Assembly (NCBI GenBank): GCA_964449325.1
Contig: CAYUYJ010000007.1
Coordinates: 53,212-117,211, forward strand
Length of the DNA stretch: 64,000 bases
Direction: 5' to 3'
From: RGIG3002 sp964449325
Lineage (GTDB): Bacteria > Bacillota > Clostridia > Lachnospirales > Lachnospiraceae
Both the position numbers and the translations under genes were made by a program. Of this stretch, positions 25,530 to 33,697 are shown in pieces. The notes under the pieces are model-generated. The model was not told the origin of the DNA. It saw only the letters and a list, made by a program, of their open reading frames with translations, and did not search any database. The first letter of the stretch is position 1. Each line of letters starts with the position of its first letter.

Positions 25530-25545
25530 ATTCCACAAATAGAAT
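25530..25545. promoter_or_regulatory. PadR-locus palindrome, upstream copy
   Basis: ATTCCACAAATAGAAT, a near-palindrome matching the copy at 25597-25612. It lies just upstream of the -35 box of the padR promoter. Confidence 0.6.
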
Positions 25546-25552
25546 ATTTTTA

Positions 25553-25581
25553 TTGACATAAAGACACCTTTGTATTATGAT
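25553..25581 (+). promoter_or_regulatory. Sigma-A promoter of the padR / FMN reductase operon
   Basis: -35 TTGACA (25553-25558), 17-bp spacer and -10 TATGAT (25576-25581). It is bracketed by the two 16-bp palindromes. Confidence 0.75.
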
Positions 25582-25596
25582 TAAATCAACCTCTAT

Positions 25597-25612
25597 ATTC
25601 CATAAGTGGAAT
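25597..25612. promoter_or_regulatory. PadR-locus palindrome, downstream copy
   Basis: ATTCCATAAGTGGAAT, a perfect inverted repeat with 6-bp arms and a 4-bp centre, about 10 bp after the predicted transcription start. The likely ligand is the PadR protein encoded just downstream. Confidence 0.65.
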
Positions 25613-25643
25613 ACGCATTACATAAGTAAAAAAAAGGGAAGGC

Positions 25644-26201
25644 ATGGTTATTGGTATGTTGAAACATGGTATTTTAGGATTATTATCTTATTACGACCGA
25701 ACCGGTTATGAAATTATGGAAGTTTTTAAAAACTCACTTTCGTTTATGTGGAACGCAAACACAAGTCAGGTATACAGAGAACTTCAAAAATTAAAGGATA
25801 ATGGCTTTGCAGAAGTAACAGAAATAGAACAGACCGGAAAACCAAATAAAAAGGTTTATTCCATCACGGCAAAAGGACGAGAAGAACTGATAAATTGGAT
25901 TTCCGACTTTGATAATATAAAATTCCCTAATTTCCCGATTTTGATGAAAATTTTTTTCGGAGGTATGCTCTCTAAAGAAGATGCTATAACTGCACTGACC
26001 CAAATCAAGCAAATGCACATAGGCAGATGTACTGATATAGATAATTTAACGCCCTTGTTAAATCTCTATAAACGTGACACAGCTAATGATACTTATGCCA
26101 TGTTTTGGGATATGACTGTTGATTTTGGAACAGGATATGCAGAATTTGTCATTAGCTGGTGTGATAAATGTATTCAAAAAATTAAGGAGGAACAACAATG
26201 A
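25644..26201 (+). CDS. PadR family transcriptional regulator
   Basis: 185 aa. The N-terminal winged helix has KHGILGLLSYYDRTGYEIM, a stretch like SQVYRELQKLKDNGFAEVTE, and the wing KVYSITAKGREELINW; the C-terminal half is helical (PadR_2-like dimerisation). PadR proteins usually repress a neighbouring stress or efflux gene and themselves. The next gene overlaps by 4 bp and is the obvious target. An alternative ATG at 25656 is 13 nt from GGGAAGG, while the one at 25644 is very close to it, so the exact start is unsure by four codons. Confidence 0.9.
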   Translation: MVIGMLKHGILGLLSYYDRTGYEIMEVFKNSLSFMWNANTSQVYRELQKLKDNGFAEVTEIEQTGKPNKKVYSITAKGREELINWISDFDNIKFPNFPILMKIFFGGMLSKEDAITALTQIKQMHIGRCTDIDNLTPLLNLYKRDTANDTYAMFWDMTVDFGTGYAEFVISWCDKCIQKIKEEQQ

Positions 26202-26872
26202 AAGTATTAGTTTTAAATGGCAGCCCCAAAAAGAACAGTGACACAATGCAACTTACTAACTCTTTTTTAGAGGGTTTAAATGTCGCAGGAAGCAATGAAA
26301 TAGAAATTATAAATGTAATTGACAAAAACATAGCCCCTTGCAGAGGCTGCTTTGGATGTTGGCAAAACGGAGACGGAAAATGCGTTATCCAAGATGACCA
26401 AAATGAAATACTCGATAAATATTTGAAGGTTGACCTTGTAATTTGGAGTTTCCCACTTTACTGCTTTGGTTTCCCTTCTCATATCAAAGCAGTTTTGGAC
26501 CGTATAATTCCCTTTGTTAAAATGGATATGGTAGAACATAATGGAGAAGTATCCCATGTCGCACGAGTTGACCTCGGCAGAATAAAATACATCATTATTT
26601 GCGGTGCCGGATTTCCTGCATCCGATAGAAACTTTGAAGGTGTCAGCATTACCTGCGATAAATGTTTCCCTGCCTGTACCAAAATCTTTGTTCCGGAAAC
26701 ACCAATGCTCAATATTCCCAATGCAAAACCTATGGCAGATGTAAAGAGAAATCGTTTTAAAGAAGCCGGCATAGAATTTTTCAACAATGGTTGTCTCACA
26801 AACGCTACTATTACCGAACTGGAATCTTTAATGATTCCAAATGAGGATTATATTAAAATGGTAAATGCATAA
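26198..26872 (+). CDS. NADPH-dependent FMN reductase / flavodoxin-fold oxidoreductase
   Basis: 224 aa. It starts KVLVLNGSPKKNSDTMQL, the FMN phosphate-binding loop of the iron-sulfur flavoprotein / FMN reductase family, followed by a Cys cluster (IAPCRGCFGCWQNGDGKCVI) and a flavin-contact segment LVIWSFPLYCFGFPSHIKAV. The four closely spaced Cys suggest a metal or Fe-S site, as in iron-sulfur flavoproteins, or redox thiols. Translation is coupled to padR (ATGA overlap). Likely a redox or quinone detoxification enzyme induced through PadR. Confidence 0.85.
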   Translation: MKVLVLNGSPKKNSDTMQLTNSFLEGLNVAGSNEIEIINVIDKNIAPCRGCFGCWQNGDGKCVIQDDQNEILDKYLKVDLVIWSFPLYCFGFPSHIKAVLDRIIPFVKMDMVEHNGEVSHVARVDLGRIKYIIICGAGFPASDRNFEGVSITCDKCFPACTKIFVPETPMLNIPNAKPMADVKRNRFKEAGIEFFNNGCLTNATITELESLMIPNEDYIKMVNA

Positions 26873-27054
26873 TACCTGTTCCTTCTTCTGTCTACTTTTC
26901 TATCATTTTAGATCAGCATATCTGTTATAAAACGGAATGATTATTAATTTTACAAGCAAAAAGAAATTATCATATGTAAGTTCATCTTCTGCATTACAAT
27001 ATATGCATTTCATTTTTATCGCCTCCATTCTACTTACTTTATCTCAAATAAAAA

Positions 27055-27073
27055 GGGCTACGCAAAGTAGCCC
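27055..27073 (-). terminator. Terminator after the tRNA-like element
   Basis: Perfect 7-bp stem GGGCTAC / GTAGCCC with a 5-nt loop, followed on the minus strand by TTTTTATTTG. It begins 3 bp after the tRNA-like 3' end, as for a real tRNA gene. Confidence 0.8.
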
Positions 27074-27075
27074 GA

Positions 27076-27166
27076 TGGGAATTGCAGGATTCGAACCTGC
27101 GGCGTCTTCATGTCATATTAGCCTTTACTTTCCAACATGCTCCTGCATATTTTTGTACAAATTCCC
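27076..27166 (-). other. tRNA-like element with T-arm and acceptor arms but no normal D or anticodon arm
   Basis: On the minus strand a canonical T-arm GCAGG-TTCGAAT-CCTGC (27084-27100) is followed by AATTCCC-A (27076-27083). A matching GGGAATT (27160-27166) lies 91 nt from the 3' end and could form a 7-bp acceptor stem. The roughly 59 nt between do not give a D-arm or a 5+7+5 anticodon arm, and much of it is covered by a small ORF. It may be a decayed tRNA, an attachment-site copy of a tRNA 3' end left by an integrative element, or an RNA with a tRNA-like tail. The rest of the 26873-27337 gap shows nothing else clear. Confidence 0.5.
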
Positions 27167-27217
27167 GGAACTGCCAGTACCCACCATAATGCTCTTTACT
27201 GTTGTTCTTATTGTCAT
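27125..27217 (-). CDS. Possible 30-aa small protein overlapping the tRNA-like element
   Basis: ATG at 27217 with a perfect AGGAGGT site 6 nt upstream (27224-27230), 30 codons (MTIRTTVKSIMVGTG start; GSSGNLYKNMQEHVGK end) and TAA at 27125-27127. The strength of the site is the only support; I do not recognise the peptide. It lies downstream of the DUF4411 gene on the same strand and runs into the tRNA-like element. Confidence 0.35.
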   Translation of the reverse strand: MTIRTTVKSIMVGTGSSGNLYKNMQEHVGK

Positions 27218-27337
27218 AATCGTACCTCCTGATGCAATAAATCTAAACTGATATCCACTTTTAATCTTTTGAGAATACATGACAGAGCAACATGAAAAAA
27301 TGCAAGCTAATACTCCTAACCATGACTATGTAATTTT

Positions 27338-27853
27338 CTATATCTTAATTCCTAACTGTCGCATCATATAATACAGATTATTTGTTCTAACCCCGAAGTC
27401 TTTTGCAACATCTGGTATCTTTGCATTTTTATTCGGAGTCTTCGGGCTCAAACCACCTGATGGTACTTCTGCTGTAATGATTGTATAATCGTTTACCGCA
27501 GCAGCTGCAATCAACCAAGGGTCTGCAATATGTCCGGGAGCCCAAGCTTGTAAAGCCTGTTCCTTATACAAACCACAACTTTGTACATACTGCAAAACTT
27601 CCTGATACTTACTGATAATCTCTGGCGTAACATGGTTACAGATTTCAAACCCATTCTGCTTACCTACCCAATCAGCTAAATCATCTCCACCTTTATCAAT
27701 TTCGTCCTTTACCATATCAAGCAACACCAGTTTTCCTAACTCAGTACGCTTCGACAGCTCGTCCCAATAGCTTGGTATCAAATCAAACGCATAATACTGT
27801 CTATATGGCGCCATAAAGGAGTTGGAATCAATTAAAAACTTTTCTTCTACCAT
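27338..27853 (-). CDS. DUF4411 (PIN-fold) protein, probable toxin of a toxin-antitoxin pair
   Basis: 171 aa. The N-terminus EKFLIDSNSFMAPYRQYY carries the first PIN-domain Asp. HIADPWLIAAAAVNDYTIIT carries further acidic residues, and a conserved TPNKNAKIPDVAKDFGVRTN tail is typical of DUF4411. PIN-fold proteins are metal-dependent RNases, so RNA cleavage is the likely activity. It overlaps the upstream ImmA/IrrE-type gene by 7 bp; this gene pairing recurs in bacteria and is regarded as a toxin-antitoxin-like module. No phage genes are adjacent. Confidence 0.85.
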   Translation of the reverse strand: MVEEKFLIDSNSFMAPYRQYYAFDLIPSYWDELSKRTELGKLVLLDMVKDEIDKGGDDLADWVGKQNGFEICNHVTPEIISKYQEVLQYVQSCGLYKEQALQAWAPGHIADPWLIAAAAVNDYTIITAEVPSGGLSPKTPNKNAKIPDVAKDFGVRTNNLYYMMRQLGIKI

Positions 27854-29016
27854 TCCACAACTCCAAGACGCTGTACCACATCAGAAAATGTCTTGCGGCT
27901 TGTATTTGTCAGACGATATGCTTCTGTATAAGAATTTCTACCCATATTGATGCTTTCACATAACGCTCTTACAAAGCATCCATCTAAACGAGAACCCATG
28001 GTATTATAATAATTACCACCAGAACTCTCTTTGTTCTCTTTCATCTGATTGTAATTATCAATTGCAGTCTGAACTACTGTATTATACACATCCTGCTTTA
28101 TCTTCTTACAATCCATCGCTTTTCTTGCAACAACAATCTCACCACAACGGAAACACTTCGCCAACTCAGTAATGGTTACATACACATCCATATCAATATC
28201 GCATGCATTCCATTTATTCAGAAATACATCCTTTGGTACAATTAATTCTCCAGCCACTGCATTACACATTACTTCCGTGGCACTCACACCATCCACACGA
28301 TTTCTTCTGTCATTAAACAAATCATCTTCACCAAGCCAGATATGAGCCATTTCATGTAGTAAAGAGAATAACTTAGCACCATTAGAATCTGCTGTATTAA
28401 TGAATATAAGCGGAGCCCATTCATCTACCATAGCAAACGCTCTGAACTCATTTACATCCAATGCACGATGTGTATTCTTTCCTACCACACCGCTCATCAT
28501 CACAACTACACCACATTCTTCCAGCTTTCCTCTGATATAGCTGAAAGCTTCTCTAGAGTCCTTACATTTCTCGTACCAAGTATCTTCTAATTCTAAATCC
28601 TTACGAATTCTATCAACGATAACACTGGCATACTTAACACCCTTCATACAACCAACAACAGGCAACACATCAAAACCCAGCTCCTGTCTGTAATCCTTCA
28701 TCCAATCCTGAACACTTTCCATTTCGTGAATCGTATCAATCAGATTACGACTTGGATTAGCAAGCTGAATACTATCTACAGTACGATATTCCAGTAATTC
28801 AATCTGCTCTACTGGTGGTGTCTGCAAGAAGAAATATCCCAATGGAATATTGGCTTTCTTACTAAAATCCTCTATCTGATTAAAGGTCGGAGTCTTAGTA
28901 CCATTAAGCCACTGTGTTATGTTGTTCATCAATTTATCGCCAAGTTTTTCTTCTTGTGTTTGACTTAAAGCCCAGCTAATTATTTCTGGCTGAATATTCA
29001 CATTCACTGCTGGCAT
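27847..29016 (-). CDS. XRE / ImmA-IrrE metallopeptidase domain protein, partner of DUF4411
   Basis: 389 aa. An N-terminal helix-turn-helix-like region (LMNNITQWLNGTKTPTFNQI) is followed by an ImmA/IrrE-type peptidase domain with the zinc motif FSLLHEMAHIWLGEDDL (HExxH). The C-terminal part is helical. Such proteins act as regulators or antitoxins that can cleave a repressor. Start at 29016, after GGAGGT; an upstream in-frame Met lacks a site. A -10 TATAAT (29053-29058) lies upstream, with only a weak -35. Translation is coupled to the DUF4411 gene by a 7-bp overlap. Confidence 0.88.
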   Translation of the reverse strand: MPAVNVNIQPEIISWALSQTQEEKLGDKLMNNITQWLNGTKTPTFNQIEDFSKKANIPLGYFFLQTPPVEQIELLEYRTVDSIQLANPSRNLIDTIHEMESVQDWMKDYRQELGFDVLPVVGCMKGVKYASVIVDRIRKDLELEDTWYEKCKDSREAFSYIRGKLEECGVVVMMSGVVGKNTHRALDVNEFRAFAMVDEWAPLIFINTADSNGAKLFSLLHEMAHIWLGEDDLFNDRRNRVDGVSATEVMCNAVAGELIVPKDVFLNKWNACDIDMDVYVTITELAKCFRCGEIVVARKAMDCKKIKQDVYNTVVQTAIDNYNQMKENKESSGGNYYNTMGSRLDGCFVRALCESINMGRNSYTEAYRLTNTSRKTFSDVVQRLGVVEW

Positions 29017-29096
29017 TGGACTACCTCCTTCCAATCAAACTTTTCTACAATAATTATATCAAAAAAAATCAGATTTGCATCAACTTTCTAAAAAAA

Positions 29097-29128
29097 TCCC
29101 ACTACCTACATTTCTGTAAATAGTGGGA
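29097..29128 (-). terminator. Terminator of the PPDK gene
   Basis: Stem TCCCACTA / TAGTGGGA, extended by TACA/TGTA across a 2-by-2 internal loop, followed on the minus strand by TTTTTTTAG. Confidence 0.85.
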
Positions 29129-29186
29129 AAAAAATCTTATATCAGTTTACAAAAATCAAGCATTACACGAAATAAATAGCATTCTC

Positions 29187-31814
29187 CTACTTATTTGCAA
29201 TAGCTGCCTGAGCTGCTGCCAAACGTGCAATCGGAACACGGAACGGTGAGCAGGAAACATAGTCCAAACCAATCTTATGGCAGAATTCAACGGATGAAGG
29301 ATCTCCACCGTGCTCTCCACAAATACCGATATGAAGGTTCGGATTAACCGGCTTACCAAGCTTAATGGACATTTCCATTAATTTGCCAACACCTGTCTGG
29401 TCAAGTTTTGCAAACGGATCGTTCTCGAAAATCTTGGTGTCATAGTAAGCATCTAAGAACTTACCTGCATCATCACGGGAGAATCCGAATGTCATCTGTG
29501 TTAAGTCGTTTGTACCGAAGCAGAAGAAGTCAGCTTCTTTTGCAATCTCGTCAGCTGTGAGAGCAGCTCTCGGGATTTCAATCATAGTACCTACTTCATA
29601 TTCTAACTTAACGCCTGCTGCTGCGATTTCAGCATCTGCTGTCTCAACAACAATCTTCTTAACATATTTTAACTCTTTGATTTCACAAACAAGCGGAATC
29701 ATGATTTCCGGTTTTACTGTCCAGTCCGGATGAGCTTTCTGTACTTCGATAGCTGCACGGATAACAGCCTTTGTCTGCATCTTAGCGATTTCCGGATATG
29801 TTACGGCAAGACGGCATCCTCTGTGTCCCATCATCGGGTTGAACTCATGTAAGGAGTTGATGATGTTCTTAATTGTTTCAACAGATTTGCCCTGTGCATC
29901 TGCCAGTTTCTTGATGTCAGCTTCTTCAGTCGGAACGAACTCATGAAGAGGCGGATCAAGGAAACGAATCGTAACCGGGTTACCTTCCAATGCTTCATAT
30001 AATGCCTTGAAGTCTCCCTGCTGATAAGGAAGAATCTTCTCTAATGCTGCTTCTCTTTCTTCTACTGTATCGGAGCAGATCATTTCACGGAATGCTGCAA
30101 TTCTGTCTTCTTCGAAGAACATATGCTCTGTACGGCAAAGACCGATACCTTCTGCACCAAGTTCACGAGCTTTCTTAGCATCTGCCGGTGTATCAGCGTT
30201 TGTTCTTACTTTCAGTTTTCTGTATTTGTCAGCCCATGCCATAATTCTTCCGAATTCGCCTGCGATAGTAGCATCAACAGTAGGAATCTGACCTTCGTAA
30301 ATATTACCTGTAGAACCGTCAATGGAAATGAAATCTCCTTCTTTGAAGGTTTTGCCGGCTAATGTAAACTGCTTATTTGCTTCATCCATAGCAATATCGC
30401 CGCAACCGGATACACAGCATGTACCCATACCACGAGCAACTACGGCTGCGTGAGATGTCATACCACCACGAACGGTTAAGATACCCTGAGAAGCTTTCAT
30501 ACCGGTAATATCTTCCGGTGATGTTTCCAGACGAACAAGAACAACTTTTTCGCCTCTTGCGTTCCAATTTTCAGCGTCTTCTGCCGTAAATACGATTTTA
30601 CCGCATGCAGCACCCGGAGATGCACCAAGACCTTTACCCATCGGAGTAGCAGCTTTTAATGCTTTTGCATCAAACTGCGGATGTAATAAGGTATCCAAGT
30701 TACGAGGATCAATCATAGCTACTGCTTCTTCCTCTGTTCTCATACCTTCATCTACTAAATCACAAGCAATCTTTAAAGCAGCCTGTGCTGTTCTCTTACC
30801 GTTTCTTGTCTGTAACATGAACAGTTTTCTATCCTGAATGGTAAATTCCATATCCTGCATATCTCTGTAATGATTTTCCAGAGTAGAGCATACGTTTTTG
30901 AACTGTTCAAATACTTCCGGCATAACTTCTGCTAAGGAAGCAATCGGCTGAGGTGTACGAACACCTGCAACAACGTCTTCACCCTGAGCGTTAATTAAGA
31001 ATTCACCCATGAGCTTTTTCTCACCCGTAGCAGGATCTCTTGTGAAAGCAACACCTGTACCTGATTCATCAGACCAGTTACCGAATGCCATTTCCTGTAC
31101 GTTTACAGCTGTACCCCAGGAATACGGGATATCGTTGTCACGACGATATACATTTGCACGCGGGTTGTCCCAAGAACGGAATACAGCTTTAACAGCACCC
31201 ATCAACTGTTCCTTCGGATCATCCGGGAAGTCCTGACCGATTTTTTCTTTGTATTCAGCTTTGAACTGATTTGCTAATTCTTTTAAGTCATCTGCTGTCA
31301 GGTCAACGTCCTGTGTAACGCCTCTGTCAGCTTTCATTTTATCGATTAATTCTTCAAAGTATTTTTTACCAACTTCCATTACAACGTCGGAATACATCTG
31401 AATGAATCTTCTGTAGCAGTCACGAGCCCATCTCTCATTTCCGGTTTTCTTAGCTACAACTTCTACTACTTCTTCATTTAAACCAAGGTTCAAAATGGTA
31501 TCCATCATACCGGGCATGGATGCTCTCGCACCGGAACGAACAGATACAAGTAACGGATTCTCAAGGTCACCGAATTTTTTGCCGGTAATCTCTTCCATCT
31601 TTACGATATACTCGTTAATCTGTGCCTGAATTTCATCATTAATCTGTCTTCCGTCCTCATAGTACTGTGTACAAGCTTCTGTTGTAATTGTGAAGCCCTG
31701 AGGTACAGGAAGTCCAAGGTTTGTCATCTCTGCCAGGTTTGCACCTTTACCACCTAAAAGTTCACGCATATTAGCGTTACCTTCACTAAATAAGTAAACC
31801 CATTTTTTTGCCAT
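29187..31814 (-). CDS. ppdK: Pyruvate, phosphate dikinase
   Basis: Interconverts pyruvate, ATP and phosphate with PEP, AMP and pyrophosphate. 875 aa, the normal length. N-terminal ATP-grasp domain (MAKKWVYLFSEGNANMREL, then GGKGANLAEMTNLGLPVPQG), central phosphohistidine domain with catalytic His in GGMTSHAAVVARGMG, and C-terminal PEP barrel with catalytic Cys in HIGICGEHGGDP. In anaerobic Clostridia it works in pyrophosphate-linked glycolysis or PEP synthesis. Start at 31814 because CAAGGAG precedes it; 41 open codons further upstream read as non-coding. No regulatory-protein (PDRP) gene lies next to it. Confidence 0.97.
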   Translation of the reverse strand: MAKKWVYLFSEGNANMRELLGGKGANLAEMTNLGLPVPQGFTITTEACTQYYEDGRQINDEIQAQINEYIVKMEEITGKKFGDLENPLLVSVRSGARASMPGMMDTILNLGLNEEVVEVVAKKTGNERWARDCYRRFIQMYSDVVMEVGKKYFEELIDKMKADRGVTQDVDLTADDLKELANQFKAEYKEKIGQDFPDDPKEQLMGAVKAVFRSWDNPRANVYRRDNDIPYSWGTAVNVQEMAFGNWSDESGTGVAFTRDPATGEKKLMGEFLINAQGEDVVAGVRTPQPIASLAEVMPEVFEQFKNVCSTLENHYRDMQDMEFTIQDRKLFMLQTRNGKRTAQAALKIACDLVDEGMRTEEEAVAMIDPRNLDTLLHPQFDAKALKAATPMGKGLGASPGAACGKIVFTAEDAENWNARGEKVVLVRLETSPEDITGMKASQGILTVRGGMTSHAAVVARGMGTCCVSGCGDIAMDEANKQFTLAGKTFKEGDFISIDGSTGNIYEGQIPTVDATIAGEFGRIMAWADKYRKLKVRTNADTPADAKKARELGAEGIGLCRTEHMFFEEDRIAAFREMICSDTVEEREAALEKILPYQQGDFKALYEALEGNPVTIRFLDPPLHEFVPTEEADIKKLADAQGKSVETIKNIINSLHEFNPMMGHRGCRLAVTYPEIAKMQTKAVIRAAIEVQKAHPDWTVKPEIMIPLVCEIKELKYVKKIVVETADAEIAAAGVKLEYEVGTMIEIPRAALTADEIAKEADFFCFGTNDLTQMTFGFSRDDAGKFLDAYYDTKIFENDPFAKLDQTGVGKLMEMSIKLGKPVNPNLHIGICGEHGGDPSSVEFCHKIGLDYVSCSPFRVPIARLAAAQAAIANK

Positions 31815-31939
31815 TTGCTTTTTCTCCTTGAATATTTTTATTGATAACCGGCTGCATGTGTCAAAAAATTCACAATCCAAGCAAAAAACGAAGCGCTTGG
31901 TCAAGGAAACTGTCCAATGCGCGGTTATCATCTGCAAAT

Positions 31940-31948
31940 ATTATAGCA
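31940..31948 (-). promoter_or_regulatory. Extended -10 promoter of ppdK
   Basis: Minus-strand TGCTATAAT, an extended -10 box with no good -35. Transcription would start near 31933, leaving a leader of about 120 nt before the ATG. The rest of 31949-32187 is AT-rich and I see no gene in it. Confidence 0.55.
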
Positions 31949-32187
31949 TAAGCGCCCATTCGGTGCACCATGATTTTGTCCTTTTGGTCATTTTCGGTAA
32001 TGTTGCCTAATCTTTTCATTTTCATCACTTTAACGCATTAAAATGTAAGCAATTACATCTTGGCTTTGTCTTTGTATGAAAGACGTTTGTTTTTGGTTGG
32101 CTTATTTTTTTTGCATTCGGATTTTGTCGTTTTGTGCAATTTATACAAATGTCGAATGTCTGGTTCTGTTTAGTGAGACAAAATATC

Positions 32188-32234
32188 AAAAAAGCCCCTG
32201 CTTCAACAAAAAGATTTGTCAAAGCAGGGCTTTC
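32188..32234 (-). terminator. Terminator of the lipoprotein gene at 32244
   Basis: Long stem AAAGCCCTGCTT / AAGCAGGGGCTTT (one bulge) with an inner ACAAA/TTTGT pairing, followed on the minus strand by a TTTTTT run. Confidence 0.85.
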
Positions 32235-32243
32235 TCTATTCCG

Positions 32244-33608
32244 TTACCCGACGTAGTACAAATTTTCAAACACTTCCGAGTCGTGGTATTCTACTCCATC
32301 CACTTCCAAGTAATTTCCGTCCTTTAAATAAATCCATCCCGAAACCCCGTCCGAGCGGAAGAACTGCACCCAGTTTTTATTGTCCGTTGTTCCGAAAGAA
32401 ATGACTTCCTCCGAAGGCTCAACAATCCTCTGCTCCGCCTCCGGCTCCGGCTCTGCATACACAACAACAGGCTTGACCTGCCTGGTCTTTTCCTGCATAA
32501 CAGCATTCACATACGGATAATACCATTCTTCCTCAGGATGTTCTAATCTTTCATTCTCCAGCACCCATGTAAACGGAGCATTCCATGACTGCAAAACAGA
32601 AAGTCTGCCGGAAGCAATCACCGTTCCGTCACCCTTTACGGCAGGAGTACTGTCCGAGGGTACTTCTCCGAGATAAACCAGTTCTCCCGCTTCATAACGG
32701 ATAAAATGATATACCGGGTCGGCACTTTCTCCATAATCCAAAATGACAACTTCATAACCGGAATCCGTACTGTCCAAATCCGTCAGATAATAAGCATCGG
32801 CACAGGGATTCACTAAATCCGCAAACGGGAGCGCTTCATCATTACGCCATGCTGCTGCATATTCCGGTTCTCCGTTTTCCGAAACAGTCTGTACCAAAAA
32901 AAGCACTTCACTATGTATGCCATCAAAAGATTGCACTTCATACAGAATTTCTTCCTTATTTCCGTCTCCGTCCAAATCTACGGCACAGGAGCAACCTCCA
33001 TGTACTGCTATTATTTTACTTTCCCCGGGGAACTGCCCATCAAACTCATCTTCGGCAAATATCTCACCTGTCTGCCCGTTTTCTTCCTCCTTCGTCCCAA
33101 CCGTTTCACTTTCCGATTCGCTTTCCGTCTCTGTCTCCTGTTCGCTTACCTCTTTGGCTTGTTGCATCTCTTCCTGTTTCTTTTGTTCCTCATTTAACAG
33201 CTTCTGCTTCTCAAAACAGTTTAAAATCACTTCTATATCATAAGATTCTTCTTCCAACTGATAAAAGAATCCACCGTAAGCAATCGTTTTTCCGTCTTCG
33301 GAAATCTGCATGGAATCCACCGGCGTTTCTCCATCCAAAAAAATAAGTGAATAAGCTTTATCCGTAAAATTTCCGCCCGACTGTGTCTGTACAAAAACCA
33401 AGTCATCAAATACAGACATACATTCTTTGGTATCTCCCTCATCCAAAACCACATCCTCTTCTCCCCTCACAGATGCAAGTTTTACATTGGTATAGGGTTT
33501 CTCCAATGCCGAAACCTGAAATGTATGCTTCTCCCCACAAGCATCCAAAAAAACAACAACCGAAAGCAGCAGTAGCAAAAAGATACTGCCTCTTATTTTT
33601 CTTTTCAT
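32244..33608 (-). CDS. Uncharacterised lipoprotein
   Basis: 454 aa. A signal peptide with lipobox FLDAC (Cys about 24) is followed by a first domain, a Glu/Ser-rich linker around 145-175, a beta-rich domain with an FG-GAP-like DLDGDGNKEEILYEVQ repeat (Asp/Asn Ca-binding-like loop) and a C-terminal segment resembling a bacterial SH3 domain (WVQFFRSDGVSGWIYL). It is probably a cell-surface protein that could contact the wall. No function assigned. It stands as a single-gene unit with its own promoter and terminator. Confidence 0.75.
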   Translation of the reverse strand: MKRKIRGSIFLLLLLSVVVFLDACGEKHTFQVSALEKPYTNVKLASVRGEEDVVLDEGDTKECMSVFDDLVFVQTQSGGNFTDKAYSLIFLDGETPVDSMQISEDGKTIAYGGFFYQLEEESYDIEVILNCFEKQKLLNEEQKKQEEMQQAKEVSEQETETESESESETVGTKEEENGQTGEIFAEDEFDGQFPGESKIIAVHGGCSCAVDLDGDGNKEEILYEVQSFDGIHSEVLFLVQTVSENGEPEYAAAWRNDEALPFADLVNPCADAYYLTDLDSTDSGYEVVILDYGESADPVYHFIRYEAGELVYLGEVPSDSTPAVKGDGTVIASGRLSVLQSWNAPFTWVLENERLEHPEEEWYYPYVNAVMQEKTRQVKPVVVYAEPEPEAEQRIVEPSEEVISFGTTDNKNWVQFFRSDGVSGWIYLKDGNYLEVDGVEYHDSEVFENLYYVG

Positions 33609-33641
33609 AACACTCCCTCTTCACCTTCTTAACTTTTCCTA

Positions 33642-33670
33642 ATTATAATAGAAGAAGCTCTTTTGTTCAA
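33642..33670 (-). promoter_or_regulatory. Promoter of the lipoprotein gene
   Basis: Minus-strand -35 TTGAAC (33665-33670), 17-bp spacer and perfect -10 TATAAT (33642-33647), 34 bp upstream of the start codon. Confidence 0.65.
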
Positions 33671-33697
33671 CTGTCACTTTTATTTCGTCACCGCTTT

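Noticed and set aside
26937..27251. Plus-strand frame containing GIAGFEPAASSC
   Set aside because: This peptide is the well-known false product of reading the antisense of a tRNA T-arm; here it comes from the tRNA-like element at 27076-27166.
27261..27323. A 20-codon minus-strand frame (MVRSISLHFFMLLCHVFSKD) upstream of the 30-aa ORF
   Set aside because: No ribosome binding site and no recognised similarity; too little to call.
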